Of a stretch of 47,295 nucleotides of DNA, positions 31,619 to 40,710 are shown in pieces. Numbering within the stretch: position 1 is the stretch's first letter; each line of letters begins with the position of its first letter. The translations under genes and the position numbers were made by a program. The stretch covers positions 1 through 47,295 of the forward strand of contig CANQPT010000011.1 in NCBI GenBank assembly GCA_947625805.1, read 5' to 3'. The DNA is from an uncultured Clostridia bacterium (lineage in GTDB: Bacteria; Bacillota; Clostridia; Oscillospirales; CAG-272). Under the pieces are notes generated by a model. The model searched no databases, was not told the origin of the DNA, and saw only the letters and a list, made by a program, of their open reading frames with translations.

Positions 31619-34423
31619 TTATCCAAAATTCATATTCCAGTCGATTGGATCTTGGGCGCGGTAGAGGAAGGTCACAGCCTGTCCTCGGACGCAGGCGCCG
31701 CTCGGATCAAAGTGGGTGACGTCCACGCCGGTGGTGACGTTGCAGGAAACCGCCCAGAGCATGGCGTCGTAATAGAACGCATCTACTCTTACGTCAAAGA
31801 AGGAATGATTCACCATTCCCAGCATGTCGAGCGGCTGGCCTGCCGCCCGCCATAAGAAGGTCACGATCTGTGCGCGGCTGCAGATGCCCTCCGGTGCAAA
31901 ATGGGTGGCGTCCATGCCTGTGGTAATGCCCTGCTCCACTGCCCAAAGAACGGCGTTGTAGTAGTAGGCGTCGGGCGACACGTCCACAAAAGGATTGTCC
32001 CGAAAGAGCGGGGTCGGCTGTCCGGCGTATCTCCAGAGGAAGGTGACAATCTGCGCTCTTGTGCAACTGCCCTTCGGTGAAAAGTGGGTGTCGTCCACGC
32101 CTGTGGTGATATCGCCCGCTGCCGCCCAAATCACGGCGTCGGTATAATATGCGCTGTCGGATACGTCGACAAACTGGGTGAGGGGCGCGTTTCCTACCGC
32201 AAGAAACGCGCACTCGTGCACGATGCCCAGCGTCAATTCGATGCCTGTATGTCCCTCTTTCAGCGCCGTGACGTTGCCCGCGCCGTCGACGGCCGCCACC
32301 GTGGGATCGGTGCCGGTCCACACACAGCCGGTATTTTCGATCTTCACCCCGTCCCCAAAGCGTTCGCTGCCGACGGCAAGGGCAGTCACTCGGATGCTTT
32401 CGCCCACCTGCAGGCGGCTGCTGTCTAAGGAAAGAATGATCTCGATCTTGTAAGGGCCGGAGTTTGCTCCGAAGTCAAAGCTCACGCCGTTTGAAATGGT
32501 CGCTTCGGAAAACTGATCCAGCGCGAGGCGGACTTGATTTGTCACATTCCGGTCGGCGGGTTTTCCGACGGATACGGCATCTTCCGTGCTGAAATCCTGC
32601 ACCCAATAACAGCAACCGTTGATTTTGAAACAACCGATGCCGATCGAGGTATAATCTTCGGCTAAGATGTTCGCCCGATGTCCCTCGGAATGCATCCAAC
32701 TTTCCATGGCCTCCGCGGGACTTGCCTGACCTGCGGCGATGTTTTCGCCCCAGATCTTGCTGTTCATTTCGTTGATGTGAGAGCCGTCGGTACGGGTGTG
32801 GGAGAAGAGCACCGAAGCCTCTGCCGCCCGCTGCATGGCGCATTCGAGCAGTTCTTTGTCCATGGTAAGTGCGCCAAGCCCCTGCTTTGCACGCTCTGCG
32901 TTGACCAGATCCAGCACCTCATAGGCCGCCGAATAATCGTCATAGCCTGAAATGCTTACCGTCTGGATCCTTGCAAGACCGTTGACGCCGTAGGCGCTGA
33001 GTTCGGGGTTTTTGCAGTTTAAGCGCACGTTTGCCGGGAAAGCAAAACTGTGCACGTACCGGATGCTCTCCGGCAGGGTTACTTCACCCAGACTGCCGCA
33101 CCCGTAGAAGGCCGCGCGGTAGATATTTTTCACCCGGTCAAAGGTGAGGTCGGTAAGCGAGTAACAGTTCATGAACGCCTGGAACGGAATGACGGTCAGG
33201 CCGTTGCCCACGAAGGATCGCAGAGACGTGCACTCGCCGAAGCAGGCGTTGCCGATGTAAGTGACCGTGTCCGGCAGGACGACCTCGGTCAGCGAGTCGC
33301 AGTATGCAAAGGTATGCGCATAGAGGCGCAAAGGCGTATCGGGGAAGTGGATGGTCGTAAGGTCACGGCACTCCCGGAACATCTGGTAAGAGGTTTCCCT
33401 AAGACCGCGCCCCAAGGTCACGGTCTGCAAGGCGCACCCGTAAAAGGTAAAGTACCCGGCGACGGTCACGCTGTCCGGAATGGTCACCTCGGTCAGTCCC
33501 GCCTCCTGAAAAGAAGATTCGTCCAGTTCGCTCACGCTGTCCGGAACGGTCACATGGGTGAGGTTTTCGGCTTGCAGAAATGCGCCTCTGTACACCTTGG
33601 TCACGCCGGTCGGAATGGTGAAAGAGGAATCGCTTTTACCGGTCGGATAGGCGAAGAGCGTCTTGCCGCCGTCGGCGTAAAGCACGCCGTCGACAGCGGA
33701 AAAGACCGTGTTGCCGGCCTCTACGGTGTAAGCGTTGATTTTTGCGCCGAAAAATGCGATCCCGGAGATCTCGGTCACGTTTTTGCCGACCTCAAAGGTG
33801 GTAAACGGACACCGCTCGAAGACGTAGTCATCGATGGTCCTGACCCCGGGCGCCTTGATTTCGGAAAGGCTTGTACAGCCTGAAAAAAGAGCGTAGGACA
33901 GCTTCTCGATCCCGGCGGGCAGGGTGATGGAGGCTAAGGACGTGCATTCCGCAAAGGCCGCGTTCCCGATGGCGGTGAGCGTGTCGGGGAAGGACACGCT
34001 CGTAAGGAGCGGGCACAGGCAAAAAGAATACCGTGAGAGGGAGGTCACCCCGGAAGTCACGATCACAGCGCGAATGGACGACTGAAAATCGCCCCACGGA
34101 ATGTCGTCCAAGGTTTCGATCTCCTTCATCTCGCCGGTTCCGGAGACGGTCAGAGTTCCGTCCGACAGGGTCCAGGTAAGATTTTCTCCCCAGGTTCCCG
34201 CAGTCCCGGCAGCAAGCGTCCGAATCCCGCCGTTTTCGGGCAGGCCGGCCTCAAGTTGAAATTCGTCCGGCGCCTCGGCCTCGGACTGCAGAGACAGGGC
34301 TTGTGCCGCTCGGTCGGCGGCAGCCTGTCCGATCACTCCTTCAGACTCTGCGGCAAGGGACGCAGGACAGAGAGCGAAGAACACGGCGATCATCAAAAGA
34401 CCCGCGATCATTCGGTTTTTCAT
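31619..34423 (-). CDS. secreted LRR-CAP-SLH cell-wall protein
   Basis: The 934-aa product has a signal peptide (1-25) and BspA-type leucine-rich repeats at about 100-450 (repeated FxxCxSLxxVxLPxxVxxIGxxAF). A CAP/SCP domain follows at 460-590 (LDLVNAERAKQGLGALTMDKEL, FSHTR, GENIAAG, WMHSEGHRANIL). A linker with an Ig-like segment comes next, then three SLH domains from about 770 to the end (each FxDV...YY..AV.WA...ITTG...THF.P...C.RAQIVTFL). The SLH domains should bind secondary cell-wall polymer. AGGAGG precedes ATG 34423. It is the third gene after an amidase and a NUDIX gene. Adhesion or host interaction is plausible but unproven. Confidence 0.9.
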   Translation of the reverse strand: MKNRMIAGLLMIAVFFALCPASLAAESEGVIGQAAADRAAQALSLQSEAEAPDEFQLEAGLPENGGIRTLAAGTAGTWGENLTWTLSDGTLTVSGTGEMKEIETLDDIPWGDFQSSIRAVIVTSGVTSLSRYSFCLCPLLTSVSFPDTLTAIGNAAFAECTSLASITLPAGIEKLSYALFSGCTSLSEIKAPGVRTIDDYVFERCPFTTFEVGKNVTEISGIAFFGAKINAYTVEAGNTVFSAVDGVLYADGGKTLFAYPTGKSDSSFTIPTGVTKVYRGAFLQAENLTHVTVPDSVSELDESSFQEAGLTEVTIPDSVTVAGYFTFYGCALQTVTLGRGLRETSYQMFRECRDLTTIHFPDTPLRLYAHTFAYCDSLTEVVLPDTVTYIGNACFGECTSLRSFVGNGLTVIPFQAFMNCYSLTDLTFDRVKNIYRAAFYGCGSLGEVTLPESIRYVHSFAFPANVRLNCKNPELSAYGVNGLARIQTVSISGYDDYSAAYEVLDLVNAERAKQGLGALTMDKELLECAMQRAAEASVLFSHTRTDGSHINEMNSKIWGENIAAGQASPAEAMESWMHSEGHRANILAEDYTSIGIGCFKINGCCYWVQDFSTEDAVSVGKPADRNVTNQVRLALDQFSEATISNGVSFDFGANSGPYKIEIILSLDSSRLQVGESIRVTALAVGSERFGDGVKIENTGCVWTGTDPTVAAVDGAGNVTALKEGHTGIELTLGIVHECAFLAVGNAPLTQFVDVSDSAYYTDAVIWAAAGDITTGVDDTHFSPKGSCTRAQIVTFLWRYAGQPTPLFRDNPFVDVSPDAYYYNAVLWAVEQGITTGMDATHFAPEGICSRAQIVTFLWRAAGQPLDMLGMVNHSFFDVRVDAFYYDAMLWAVSCNVTTGVDVTHFDPSGACVRGQAVTFLYRAQDPIDWNMNFG

Positions 34424-34437
34424 AAATTCTCCTCCTA

Positions 34438-34944
34438 TCATTCAAATAAACATTTTGCGCTTTGATAGTGTAAAAAGATCCCCTGCTCGCCCAGGGCCGC
34501 GATCTGCCCCGCGTCGGCAAGCTGCCAGCCGTCGGTTTCTTGAGGCTGAGCGCGCACCTCGGACGGGTCAAAGTCCCGCTCGAACCGATAGCAGTCGACG
34601 ATATAGTTGTCCCCGTCGTTCGACTCCCGCCGATAGGTGAGCATCAATTGGTGCGGACAGTCCGAGACGTCGATCCCGGTTTCCTCCCGTACCTCGCGCA
34701 CAACCGCATCGTACGAGTCCTCGCCTGCCTGTGCCGCCCCGCCCGGAATCTCCCACCAGCCGGGGGCGTAGTCCTTGTTCGCCTTGCGTTTGGTGATCAA
34801 AAACTTTCCGTCCGGGCGGCGGATCGCGCCCAGTACGGTCAGATGAAATTCTCCGTCTTTCAGAATCCAGTCGTTTCGGCGCATGGTGCGGCCGGTGCGG
34901 TTTTTGTCTTTATCGTAAATGTCCCAACGTTCTTCCTTTTTCAA
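34438..34944 (-). CDS. NUDIX hydrolase
   Basis: The 168-aa product carries the NUDIX box GGAAQAGEDSYDAVVREVREET (GX5EX7REUXEEXGU) near residue 70, preceded by WEIPGG. The N-terminal WDIYDKDKNRTGRTMRR resembles the isopentenyl-diphosphate-isomerase-like/YfcD NUDIX subgroup. The start codon is TTG, overlapping the amidase stop (TTGA); GTGAGG lies 8 bp upstream. Substrate unknown. Confidence 0.85.
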   Translation of the reverse strand: MKKEERWDIYDKDKNRTGRTMRRNDWILKDGEFHLTVLGAIRRPDGKFLITKRKANKDYAPGWWEIPGGAAQAGEDSYDAVVREVREETGIDVSDCPHQLMLTYRRESNDGDNYIVDCYRFERDFDPSEVRAQPQETDGWQLADAGQIAALGEQGIFLHYQSAKCLFE

Positions 34945-35750
34945 CTTAAAACCTCACATATCGTATCGCAGACCCGTTCCATCAGAGCGTCCCGCCAGTT
35001 TTTGTCCCGCAATAGAGCCAGATCCTCCGGATTGGTGTAATATCCGGTTTCCAAGAGTGCCGCCGGCATGGAATTATACTTGGTCACCACGAATGCGTCC
35101 TCCCAAGAGTCCTCGTAAAACCAGAGGCTGCGTCCCGGGTAGGCGGCCTCCAGCGCCTCTTTGAGCGCATAGGCGAACACCGCGCTCTCCTCCGACCAGG
35201 GGTTTTCCTTGCAGTAATCGAGGTCAAAGCCGTTTAACCGATCGGAGTCTGCATTGGAATTGACGTGCACCGAGAGGGCGTAGTTGACCCCGTACTGAGC
35301 GTCCAGACAGTTCATGTAAAGCACCCGTTCATAGGGGGAAAAGATCTCGTTGTCCTCCCATTGGTCCTTTTGGGCGTCGTATTCCACCCCGTATTGGTCG
35401 CACAGATCGGAGAGCTCTTGCGTGGAGGGGAAATGTTCGCCGTCGTGGGTGAGCAGTACCCGCACCCCACGCCTTTCAAAGCAGGCCTTCAGGGTGCGCA
35501 CCATGTCGATGGTCAACTGGTACTCCCAAGCTCCCAGCAGGGTATCCGGCCCGGCGCAGCCCACGTCTGCGAAGCCGTGACCGGCGTCCAGCACCACGGT
35601 GGGAATATGCCCGGGCATGTCCCGTAAAAGGGGAGGATCGGTTGGATCGCTATGCGCAATGGCAGGCTTGTCCTCCGGCTGTTTGGCTCCCGTACAGGCA
35701 CAGAGCGGAAAAAGCAGGCTGAGAATCAGCAGGAAACAAAGTTTCTTCAT
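34941..35750 (-). CDS. N-acetylmuramoyl-L-alanine amidase lipoprotein (Amidase_3)
   Basis: The 269-aa product has a lipoprotein-type signal (LLFPLCAC), then an Amidase_3 catalytic domain: VVLDAGHGFADVG (first Zn His), the Glu in AWEYQLTIDMV, ALSVHVNSNAD (third Zn His) and ALLETGYYTNPEDLALL with the catalytic Glu. It should cleave the amide bond between MurNAc and the peptide stem at the cell surface. Start 35750 is chosen for the signal peptide and GGGAG upstream. It leads an operon with NUDIX and LRR-CAP-SLH genes. Confidence 0.92.
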   Translation of the reverse strand: MKKLCFLLILSLLFPLCACTGAKQPEDKPAIAHSDPTDPPLLRDMPGHIPTVVLDAGHGFADVGCAGPDTLLGAWEYQLTIDMVRTLKACFERRGVRVLLTHDGEHFPSTQELSDLCDQYGVEYDAQKDQWEDNEIFSPYERVLYMNCLDAQYGVNYALSVHVNSNADSDRLNGFDLDYCKENPWSEESAVFAYALKEALEAAYPGRSLWFYEDSWEDAFVVTKYNSMPAALLETGYYTNPEDLALLRDKNWRDALMERVCDTICEVLS

Positions 35751-35778
35751 CTTTTTTAACTCCCTTTTTGATGTTTGT

Positions 35779-35807
35779 ATTCTATCACACAGCCCACGGC
35801 TTGTCAA
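35779..35807 (-). promoter_or_regulatory. promoter of the amidase operon
   Basis: On the minus strand TTGACA (35802-35807), 17 bp and TAGAAT (35779-35784). Confidence 0.75.
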
Positions 35808-35886
35808 GGCGGGAAACATGCAGAATATGCAGAAAAAAGCCTGTTTTTGGTTGTAAATCTCTACACACAAACGGGCATTTATGTTG

Positions 35887-35892
35887 TATAAT
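35887..35892 (+). promoter_or_regulatory. -10 box of the zinc-ribbon membrane protein gene
   Basis: A perfect TATAAT preceded by TTG lies 26 bp before ATG 35919; the -35 region is weak (CACACA-like). Confidence 0.5.
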
Positions 35893-35918
35893 AGAGGGAG
35901 AATGAAGGGAGAAGATCC

Positions 35919-37271
35919 ATGCAGTTAAAAACCCCCCTGCCGGAGGAAATCCGTCGCCGCGTACGCCGACGCGCCCTCAAAAGAACGCTGATCATGCTGG
36001 CGCTCTATATCGTTTTGTACTACTCGGTCATCGTGCGGTACGGATATCGGTATTTTGCCGACCGGATCGGCCCGCTTTCCACAGTGCTTATCTTTATGGC
36101 CCTGGCGGTTCTGCCGCCGTTTGTTTCCGGGCTGGTACCCATGCTGCGCACCCCCTCCTATGAGGGCAAGGTGCTGTCGGTGAGCCGCGTCATCACTCTG
36201 AATTACCCGAGGGCCGGAGGATTCCGGTACAGCGCAAATCTGCCCAAAGAGGAACAGCAGTATGCAGTGATCGCGCTTATACGACAGGACGACGGAAGCG
36301 AGGTTCGCCGCAGGATCCGCAAATATGATTTGGACGATCCTGCGGTGGATCTCTGTCAGGCGGGGGATACCGTCCGCTATTACCGCGGCACCCGCTATGC
36401 CCAGATCTTAAGCCGTTACGGCAGACACGACGTGGACTGCGTCGAGTGCGGATTTTACTGCCCCAAAGAGGATACTGTCTGTAGGCGCTGCGGCGCGCCG
36501 CTGATCAAAGAGGGGGTGGAATGGACCGCGGCGGAAGAGGCCGATTTGCAGCGGCCTGAGCCGGAGCATGCCGCCGCAAAACGCGGCCCGGCCGTGACCA
36601 CCCGCGCTCCCATTGAAGATGAGGCGCCTCCCGCCCGCACCAAAAGCGGTTTCTCCTATTCCGCGCCGGTCCCCATTCGGCGGGAGCCGGTCAAGACCGA
36701 GGATCAGCCGGTGATCGAGCACACCGAGCACTATAAGCGCCGTGTGGATCCGTCGGATCAGATGGGATTTTTCGGACAGTGCTTTCTTTTGTACTTGATC
36801 ACCTCGTTCATCTCACTGACCGCCGGCGGCGCGGCGGAAACCCCGCGCGATCTTGTTTTCACGTATCTGGCCGTGTCCGGATTTGTACCGCTTGCGTTCA
36901 GTATCTATTTCATGCGGGATATGCCCTCCATGCACTTCCGGGAGGGCAAGTACACCTGGATCGGACAGTCGCTTTGGTATCTTCTGCCGGCTGAAATTCT
37001 GCGCACGGCCATTTCCTATATTCCCGTGTCCCGCAACGCCTTCGGCGGATTTTTTGCCCCGCTCGCGCACCTGTTGTGGACGCTCTTCTATGTAAATTCG
37101 TCGGGCAGAGCCGAGCAGATCGAAAAAATGCTTTATATCCGCCAAGATTATCTGGCATATCTGCCCTGGCCGATGCTCACCACCATGCTCCGGGTACTGC
37201 TGCTCATGGCCGCATACCGGATCATTTGGGGAAAACACGCCCGCAGTCGCGCCAAACTGCTGGGCAAATAA
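35919..37271 (+). CDS. membrane protein with internal zinc ribbon (450 aa)
   Basis: Two N-terminal helices (about 23-45 and 53-78) are followed by a soluble beta-rich region. A zinc ribbon CVECGFYCPKEDTVCRRCGAPL lies near residue 175-196, then a charged, Pro-rich linker and four C-terminal helices from about 285 to 445. GAAGGGAG precedes ATG 35919. The N-terminal part (KVLSVSRVITLNYP... KYDLDDPAVDLCQAGDTVRYYRGTRYAQIL) has the look of a small OB-like domain. I do not recognise the family. It is divergent from the amidase operon. Confidence 0.7.
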   Translation: MQLKTPLPEEIRRRVRRRALKRTLIMLALYIVLYYSVIVRYGYRYFADRIGPLSTVLIFMALAVLPPFVSGLVPMLRTPSYEGKVLSVSRVITLNYPRAGGFRYSANLPKEEQQYAVIALIRQDDGSEVRRRIRKYDLDDPAVDLCQAGDTVRYYRGTRYAQILSRYGRHDVDCVECGFYCPKEDTVCRRCGAPLIKEGVEWTAAEEADLQRPEPEHAAAKRGPAVTTRAPIEDEAPPARTKSGFSYSAPVPIRREPVKTEDQPVIEHTEHYKRRVDPSDQMGFFGQCFLLYLITSFISLTAGGAAETPRDLVFTYLAVSGFVPLAFSIYFMRDMPSMHFREGKYTWIGQSLWYLLPAEILRTAISYIPVSRNAFGGFFAPLAHLLWTLFYVNSSGRAEQIEKMLYIRQDYLAYLPWPMLTTMLRVLLLMAAYRIIWGKHARSRAKLLGK

Positions 37272-37387
37272 AAAAGGAACGGCGTGTGCCGCTTTGATCT
37301 GAAGGTAAAGTCTTAGAAAGGGCTTTGTTTTGAGGGAAAATTTACAACAAAGGGACTTTGTGGTTAAGCGCACAAAGTCCCTTTGTT
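37270..37387. repeat. dispersed hairpin repeat, copy 2 (convergent terminator)
   Basis: AAAAAAGGAACGGCGTGTGCCG, then after a longer spacer AACAAAGGGACTTTGTG/CACAAAGTCCCTTTGTT (17-bp stem, loop GTTAAGCG) and TTTT. It is homologous to 31514-31590. Confidence 0.8.
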
Positions 37388-37436
37388 TTTTGTTTGAGGC
37401 GACCGCTAAAGCAGTCGGTTTTGGATTATGTTGTGT

Positions 37437-37580
37437 TCATTCGCCGAAAAAGGTTTCTTCGTCCAGCAAAGAATCAAAGCCAAGGGGATCGGTGTCGGAG
37501 CCGTTAAAATCGTCCATGATCTCCTTGTCGGTCGCAAAGTGATATACGATCATCTCGGGAGTTTCGTACTGTGTTTTCAT
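37437..37580 (-). CDS. short YxxPE-family peptide (peptide 3), absent from the ORF track
   Basis: The 47-residue reading frame MKTQYETPEMIVYHFATDKEIM... has a good ribosome site (AAAGGAG) about 10 bp before ATG 37580 and begins 23 bp after the stop of the 966-aa secreted protein. It shares the K-x-x-Y-x-[ST]-P-E...V...IM leader-like block with peptides 1 and 2. Its acidic tail has DTDPLGFDSLLDEETFF. No export signal or membrane segment. The conservation of leader and of gene position makes it a real gene despite its size. Confidence 0.75.
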   Translation of the reverse strand: MKTQYETPEMIVYHFATDKEIMDDFNGSDTDPLGFDSLLDEETFFGE

Positions 37581-37603
37581 TCGCTTATCTTCTCCTTTCC
37601 GGC

Positions 37604-40504
37604 TTAAACGTTATCGGGCATCAGCTGAGTGCTCGTCTCCGCGGTGACCACATAAATCTTTCCGTTGATACGCAGGGTTACGAAGGCCATGACGTACCGC
37701 TCCTCGTTTTTCGGAATATCTTTCATGGTGAAGTTGATGTTGCTGGCAATATAAGCATCGAAAGAAAAATCTCTGCCCGCTACGTAGTAGTATACGCCCT
37801 TTGGACTATTTTGAAGAACCGTCGATGGCTGTCGGTTTTTCCACTCGTAGTCACCATTATCAACCTCGTAATTCTGTTTGGCAATTTCATCTTTTACTTG
37901 ATCCGCCGTAAAGGAGCCATCCGCATAAACAAAGCCAAACGCCAGAATCTTCGCGTTTTTCAGATCTTCTTGATACTTGAACTCTGCGCCGTCTCCCCCG
38001 GTCGAGTCCCATCCAAACCGGAATGCATTCGTATACTTGCCATCCTGTTCACCCTGTGTAGGTGGATCCGTTTTTACATCTACCTGCACCATTTTCTGAA
38101 CGGCCTCATCAGGAACATACCACAAGGCCGTCAAGTGGATCTCCGTGCCTTTCTTGAAGTCGCTGTTGATGGTCAGTGTCTGCCCGTCCTCGGAAAGGGT
38201 ACAACCGACTGGAGCTTGGTCCGTAAACTCCCATCCGCCGAATTCGTACTTGACCGTTTCTTCATCATCGTTCATGATGTCGTCAAGCGTTTTCAGCGTG
38301 ACGGTCATGGTGCCATCGGCCACTTGCACATTCTCATCCTCGGAGGTGTACGTCTCCTGCGTGGTCTTGGGTTCGCTTTCACTCTTATCGTCCGTGTAGG
38401 AAACGGTGTACGTGTTGGGGGTCTTATCGAAGATCGGGTACAGGTCGCAGTTGGTGTAGATCGCCTCGACCGGGTTGCCCTTCCGGTCACCCCAACACTT
38501 GAAGGTGTAGGTGTACTGAACGTCGGCAGGCTTTTCGGGTTTGCTCACGTCCTTGAGAAGTGCGAAGACTTCGTTCGGGGTCTTGAGCGCGCCGCGCTGG
38601 ACGTTGTTCGAGTTACTAGTACCTTGGACAACGTTCACATTAGTATACTCGTATTTCACGGGCTCGGCGATCGGCTCCCCGTCTTCACCGTGGAAGGTCA
38701 CGGTCGGCTGTAGGTTGTCCTGAATGACCGCCAACATGGTGAAGGTTGCGTTCGAATTTTCGTTTTTCGGCTCTCTTTGGTTGTTTTCATCGTAAAAATG
38801 TGTTGCATGACTGTTAAAGATCGAAAATTCGCTGACCGCACTTGCGGTATACACACCGTTCATGCCGTTCAATCTCGAATTGATATAAAAGTAATAGTAT
38901 CCGTTTTTCAGGTCAAGTACGCTGGGGGCTTTTCCGTCGTTCGAGTCCGCGGGTGAGCCCCATTGCCAAGATTGACCGCGCAGACCATCATTACCATTTG
39001 AATCCAGACCCCACATTTTGACGTACACATCATCCGCGATGATAGTCTTGTCGGCATCCACTCCGTCAATCTTGTAGACCAGCGTGATACCGGTACCGCC
39101 GTGCAGAGCCACCTTCTCCTGCAAGAAATTCTGTTTTGCGGCGGGGTTGTTGATGGTTTGTGTGGTCGGTTTTTCGTAGACGATACCGTATTTGTCGTAG
39201 GAGGCTACGAAGGTTACGTCATCGACGTAAACATAGGTTGCGGGATTCACAAGTGTTCCGTCCGAGCCTTGCACCGTCCAGCCCTTAAAGGTGTAGGCAT
39301 ACACGCCGTCGTGCTTACTCAGGTTCGGCACTTGCGGGACTTCCCCGTCCAGTTTACCTTGATTTGCGGAAAGTTGCTTAATTGTCGTTCCGTCATCGTC
39401 GAGGAAAGTGACCGTGTACTCCGTCTCTCCGGAAGCCGTCTTGTAGTACGGGAAAAGATCGACGTCCTCGTAGATGTAGTCAATCCGGTTGCCCGCCTCG
39501 TCACCCCAGTAATCAAACACGTAATAGGTCTCACCTTCCGGCTCCTTGGCGGGAAGAGTGGGGTGTTCGTCCAACAGCGCGTACACTTCGTTCGGTGTCT
39601 TGAGCGCGCCACGCTGTACGTTGTTCGAGTTATTAGTACCTTGGACAACGTTCACATTGGTATACTCGTATTTTATGGGCTCGGCGATCAGCTCCCCGTC
39701 TTCACCGTGGAAGGTGACGGTCGGCTGTAGATTGTCCTGAATGACCGCCAGCATGGTGAAAGTTGCGTTTGAATTGTTGTTTAACGGGTCTCTTTTGTTG
39801 TGTTCATCGTAAAAATGTGTTGCATGACTGTTAAAGATGGAAAATTCGCTGACCGCACTCGCGGTATACACACCGTTCATGCCGTTCAATCTCGAATTGA
39901 TATAAAAGTAATAGTATCCGTTTTTCATGTCAAGCACGCTGGGGGCTTTTCCGTCGTTCGACTCTGCGGGCAAGCCCCATTGCCAAGATTGACCGCGCAG
40001 ACCATCATTACCGTTTGAATCCAGACCCCACAATTTGACGTACACATCATCCGCGATGATAGTCTTGTCGGCATCCACTCCGTCAATCTTGTAGACCAGC
40101 GTGATACCGGTACCGCCGTGCAGCGGAACTTTCTCAGGTAAAAGATCCTGCTTGGTACCATCAGGGTTTTTGATTGTAATCGGTTTCGGGTCTACGAAAT
40201 ACACACCGCCCCCGTCTGCCGCCTTTGTTTGCACTTCATCATCTGTGTCCGCGTCCGTGGCGGTCAATTCCGCTTCCGGGACGGCGTCCGGCGTGTCCGC
40301 GCTCGCAGTGGTTTCCGCGCCGACGGAAGAGTCTGCTTCATCCGCGGCGGCGATTTCCTGCCCCACGGGCTGTACGCTTGCCGACAGGGTTTCTTCAGCC
40401 GCGCTTTCGACGGTTTGTGCGCCGACGGAAAAGCTCGCAACAGGCGTTACGGAAACGACTGTCACAATCGCCAGCAAAAGCGCCAACAACTCTTTCTTCA
40501 TCAT
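37604..40504 (-). CDS. large secreted repeat protein with internal tandem duplication
   Basis: The 966-aa product has a signal peptide ending near FSVGA, an Ala/Glu/Asp-rich linker to about 105, then two near-identical modules of 180 aa (KVPLHGGTGITLVYKIDGVD, DVYVKLWGLDSNGND, WQWG, YYYFYINSRLNGMNGVY, EFSIFNSHATHFYDE). InlB-like beta domains (TYVFDYWGDEAGN, YTFKGWTVQGS) come between and after them. The final ~165 aa resemble the C-terminus of the 845-aa protein at 1079 (YYYVAGR, YVMAFVTLRING). The modules with Trp/Tyr-rich faces look like carbohydrate-binding domains, which is inference. Ribosome site GGAGG lies 5 bp before ATG 40504. No LPXTG or SLH anchor. Confidence 0.8.
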   Translation of the reverse strand: MMKKELLALLLAIVTVVSVTPVASFSVGAQTVESAAEETLSASVQPVGQEIAAADEADSSVGAETTASADTPDAVPEAELTATDADTDDEVQTKAADGGGVYFVDPKPITIKNPDGTKQDLLPEKVPLHGGTGITLVYKIDGVDADKTIIADDVYVKLWGLDSNGNDGLRGQSWQWGLPAESNDGKAPSVLDMKNGYYYFYINSRLNGMNGVYTASAVSEFSIFNSHATHFYDEHNKRDPLNNNSNATFTMLAVIQDNLQPTVTFHGEDGELIAEPIKYEYTNVNVVQGTNNSNNVQRGALKTPNEVYALLDEHPTLPAKEPEGETYYVFDYWGDEAGNRIDYIYEDVDLFPYYKTASGETEYTVTFLDDDGTTIKQLSANQGKLDGEVPQVPNLSKHDGVYAYTFKGWTVQGSDGTLVNPATYVYVDDVTFVASYDKYGIVYEKPTTQTINNPAAKQNFLQEKVALHGGTGITLVYKIDGVDADKTIIADDVYVKMWGLDSNGNDGLRGQSWQWGSPADSNDGKAPSVLDLKNGYYYFYINSRLNGMNGVYTASAVSEFSIFNSHATHFYDENNQREPKNENSNATFTMLAVIQDNLQPTVTFHGEDGEPIAEPVKYEYTNVNVVQGTSNSNNVQRGALKTPNEVFALLKDVSKPEKPADVQYTYTFKCWGDRKGNPVEAIYTNCDLYPIFDKTPNTYTVSYTDDKSESEPKTTQETYTSEDENVQVADGTMTVTLKTLDDIMNDDEETVKYEFGGWEFTDQAPVGCTLSEDGQTLTINSDFKKGTEIHLTALWYVPDEAVQKMVQVDVKTDPPTQGEQDGKYTNAFRFGWDSTGGDGAEFKYQEDLKNAKILAFGFVYADGSFTADQVKDEIAKQNYEVDNGDYEWKNRQPSTVLQNSPKGVYYYVAGRDFSFDAYIASNINFTMKDIPKNEERYVMAFVTLRINGKIYVVTAETSTQLMPDNV
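38568..39106 (-). repeat. intragenic direct repeat, copy A
   Basis: This ~539-bp stretch is nearly identical to 39585-40123 at a constant offset of 1017 bp (339 codons), so the duplication is in frame. Confidence 0.9.
39585..40123 (-). repeat. intragenic direct repeat, copy B
   Basis: Partner of 38568-39106. Differences are scattered single bases (for example TTACTAGT against TTATTAGT), consistent with a recent duplication or ongoing gene conversion. Confidence 0.9.
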
Positions 40505-40569
40505 ATGTTCCTCCTACATGAAATCATAGAATCTATTGTTTTTGTACAATGCGCTAATGATACATATAC

Positions 40570-40598
40570 ATTCTAACACGAAAAAAAGGCAATGTAAA
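40570..40598 (-). promoter_or_regulatory. promoter of the 966-aa secreted protein gene
   Basis: On the minus strand TTTACA (40593-40598), 17 bp and TAGAAT (40570-40575). The rest of the 40505-40875 gap holds the stem-loop at 40711 and the mnmG promoter. Confidence 0.7.
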
Positions 40599-40710
40599 TA
40601 ACCTTTTTTATTTCGCAGAAAATCTGTACAAGTGCACAAAAAGCGCGGATTGATTTTGTGTAAAAAGCCTATGTATTCCGTAGCCATCTTCCAAAACCGA
40701 ACAAAAAATG

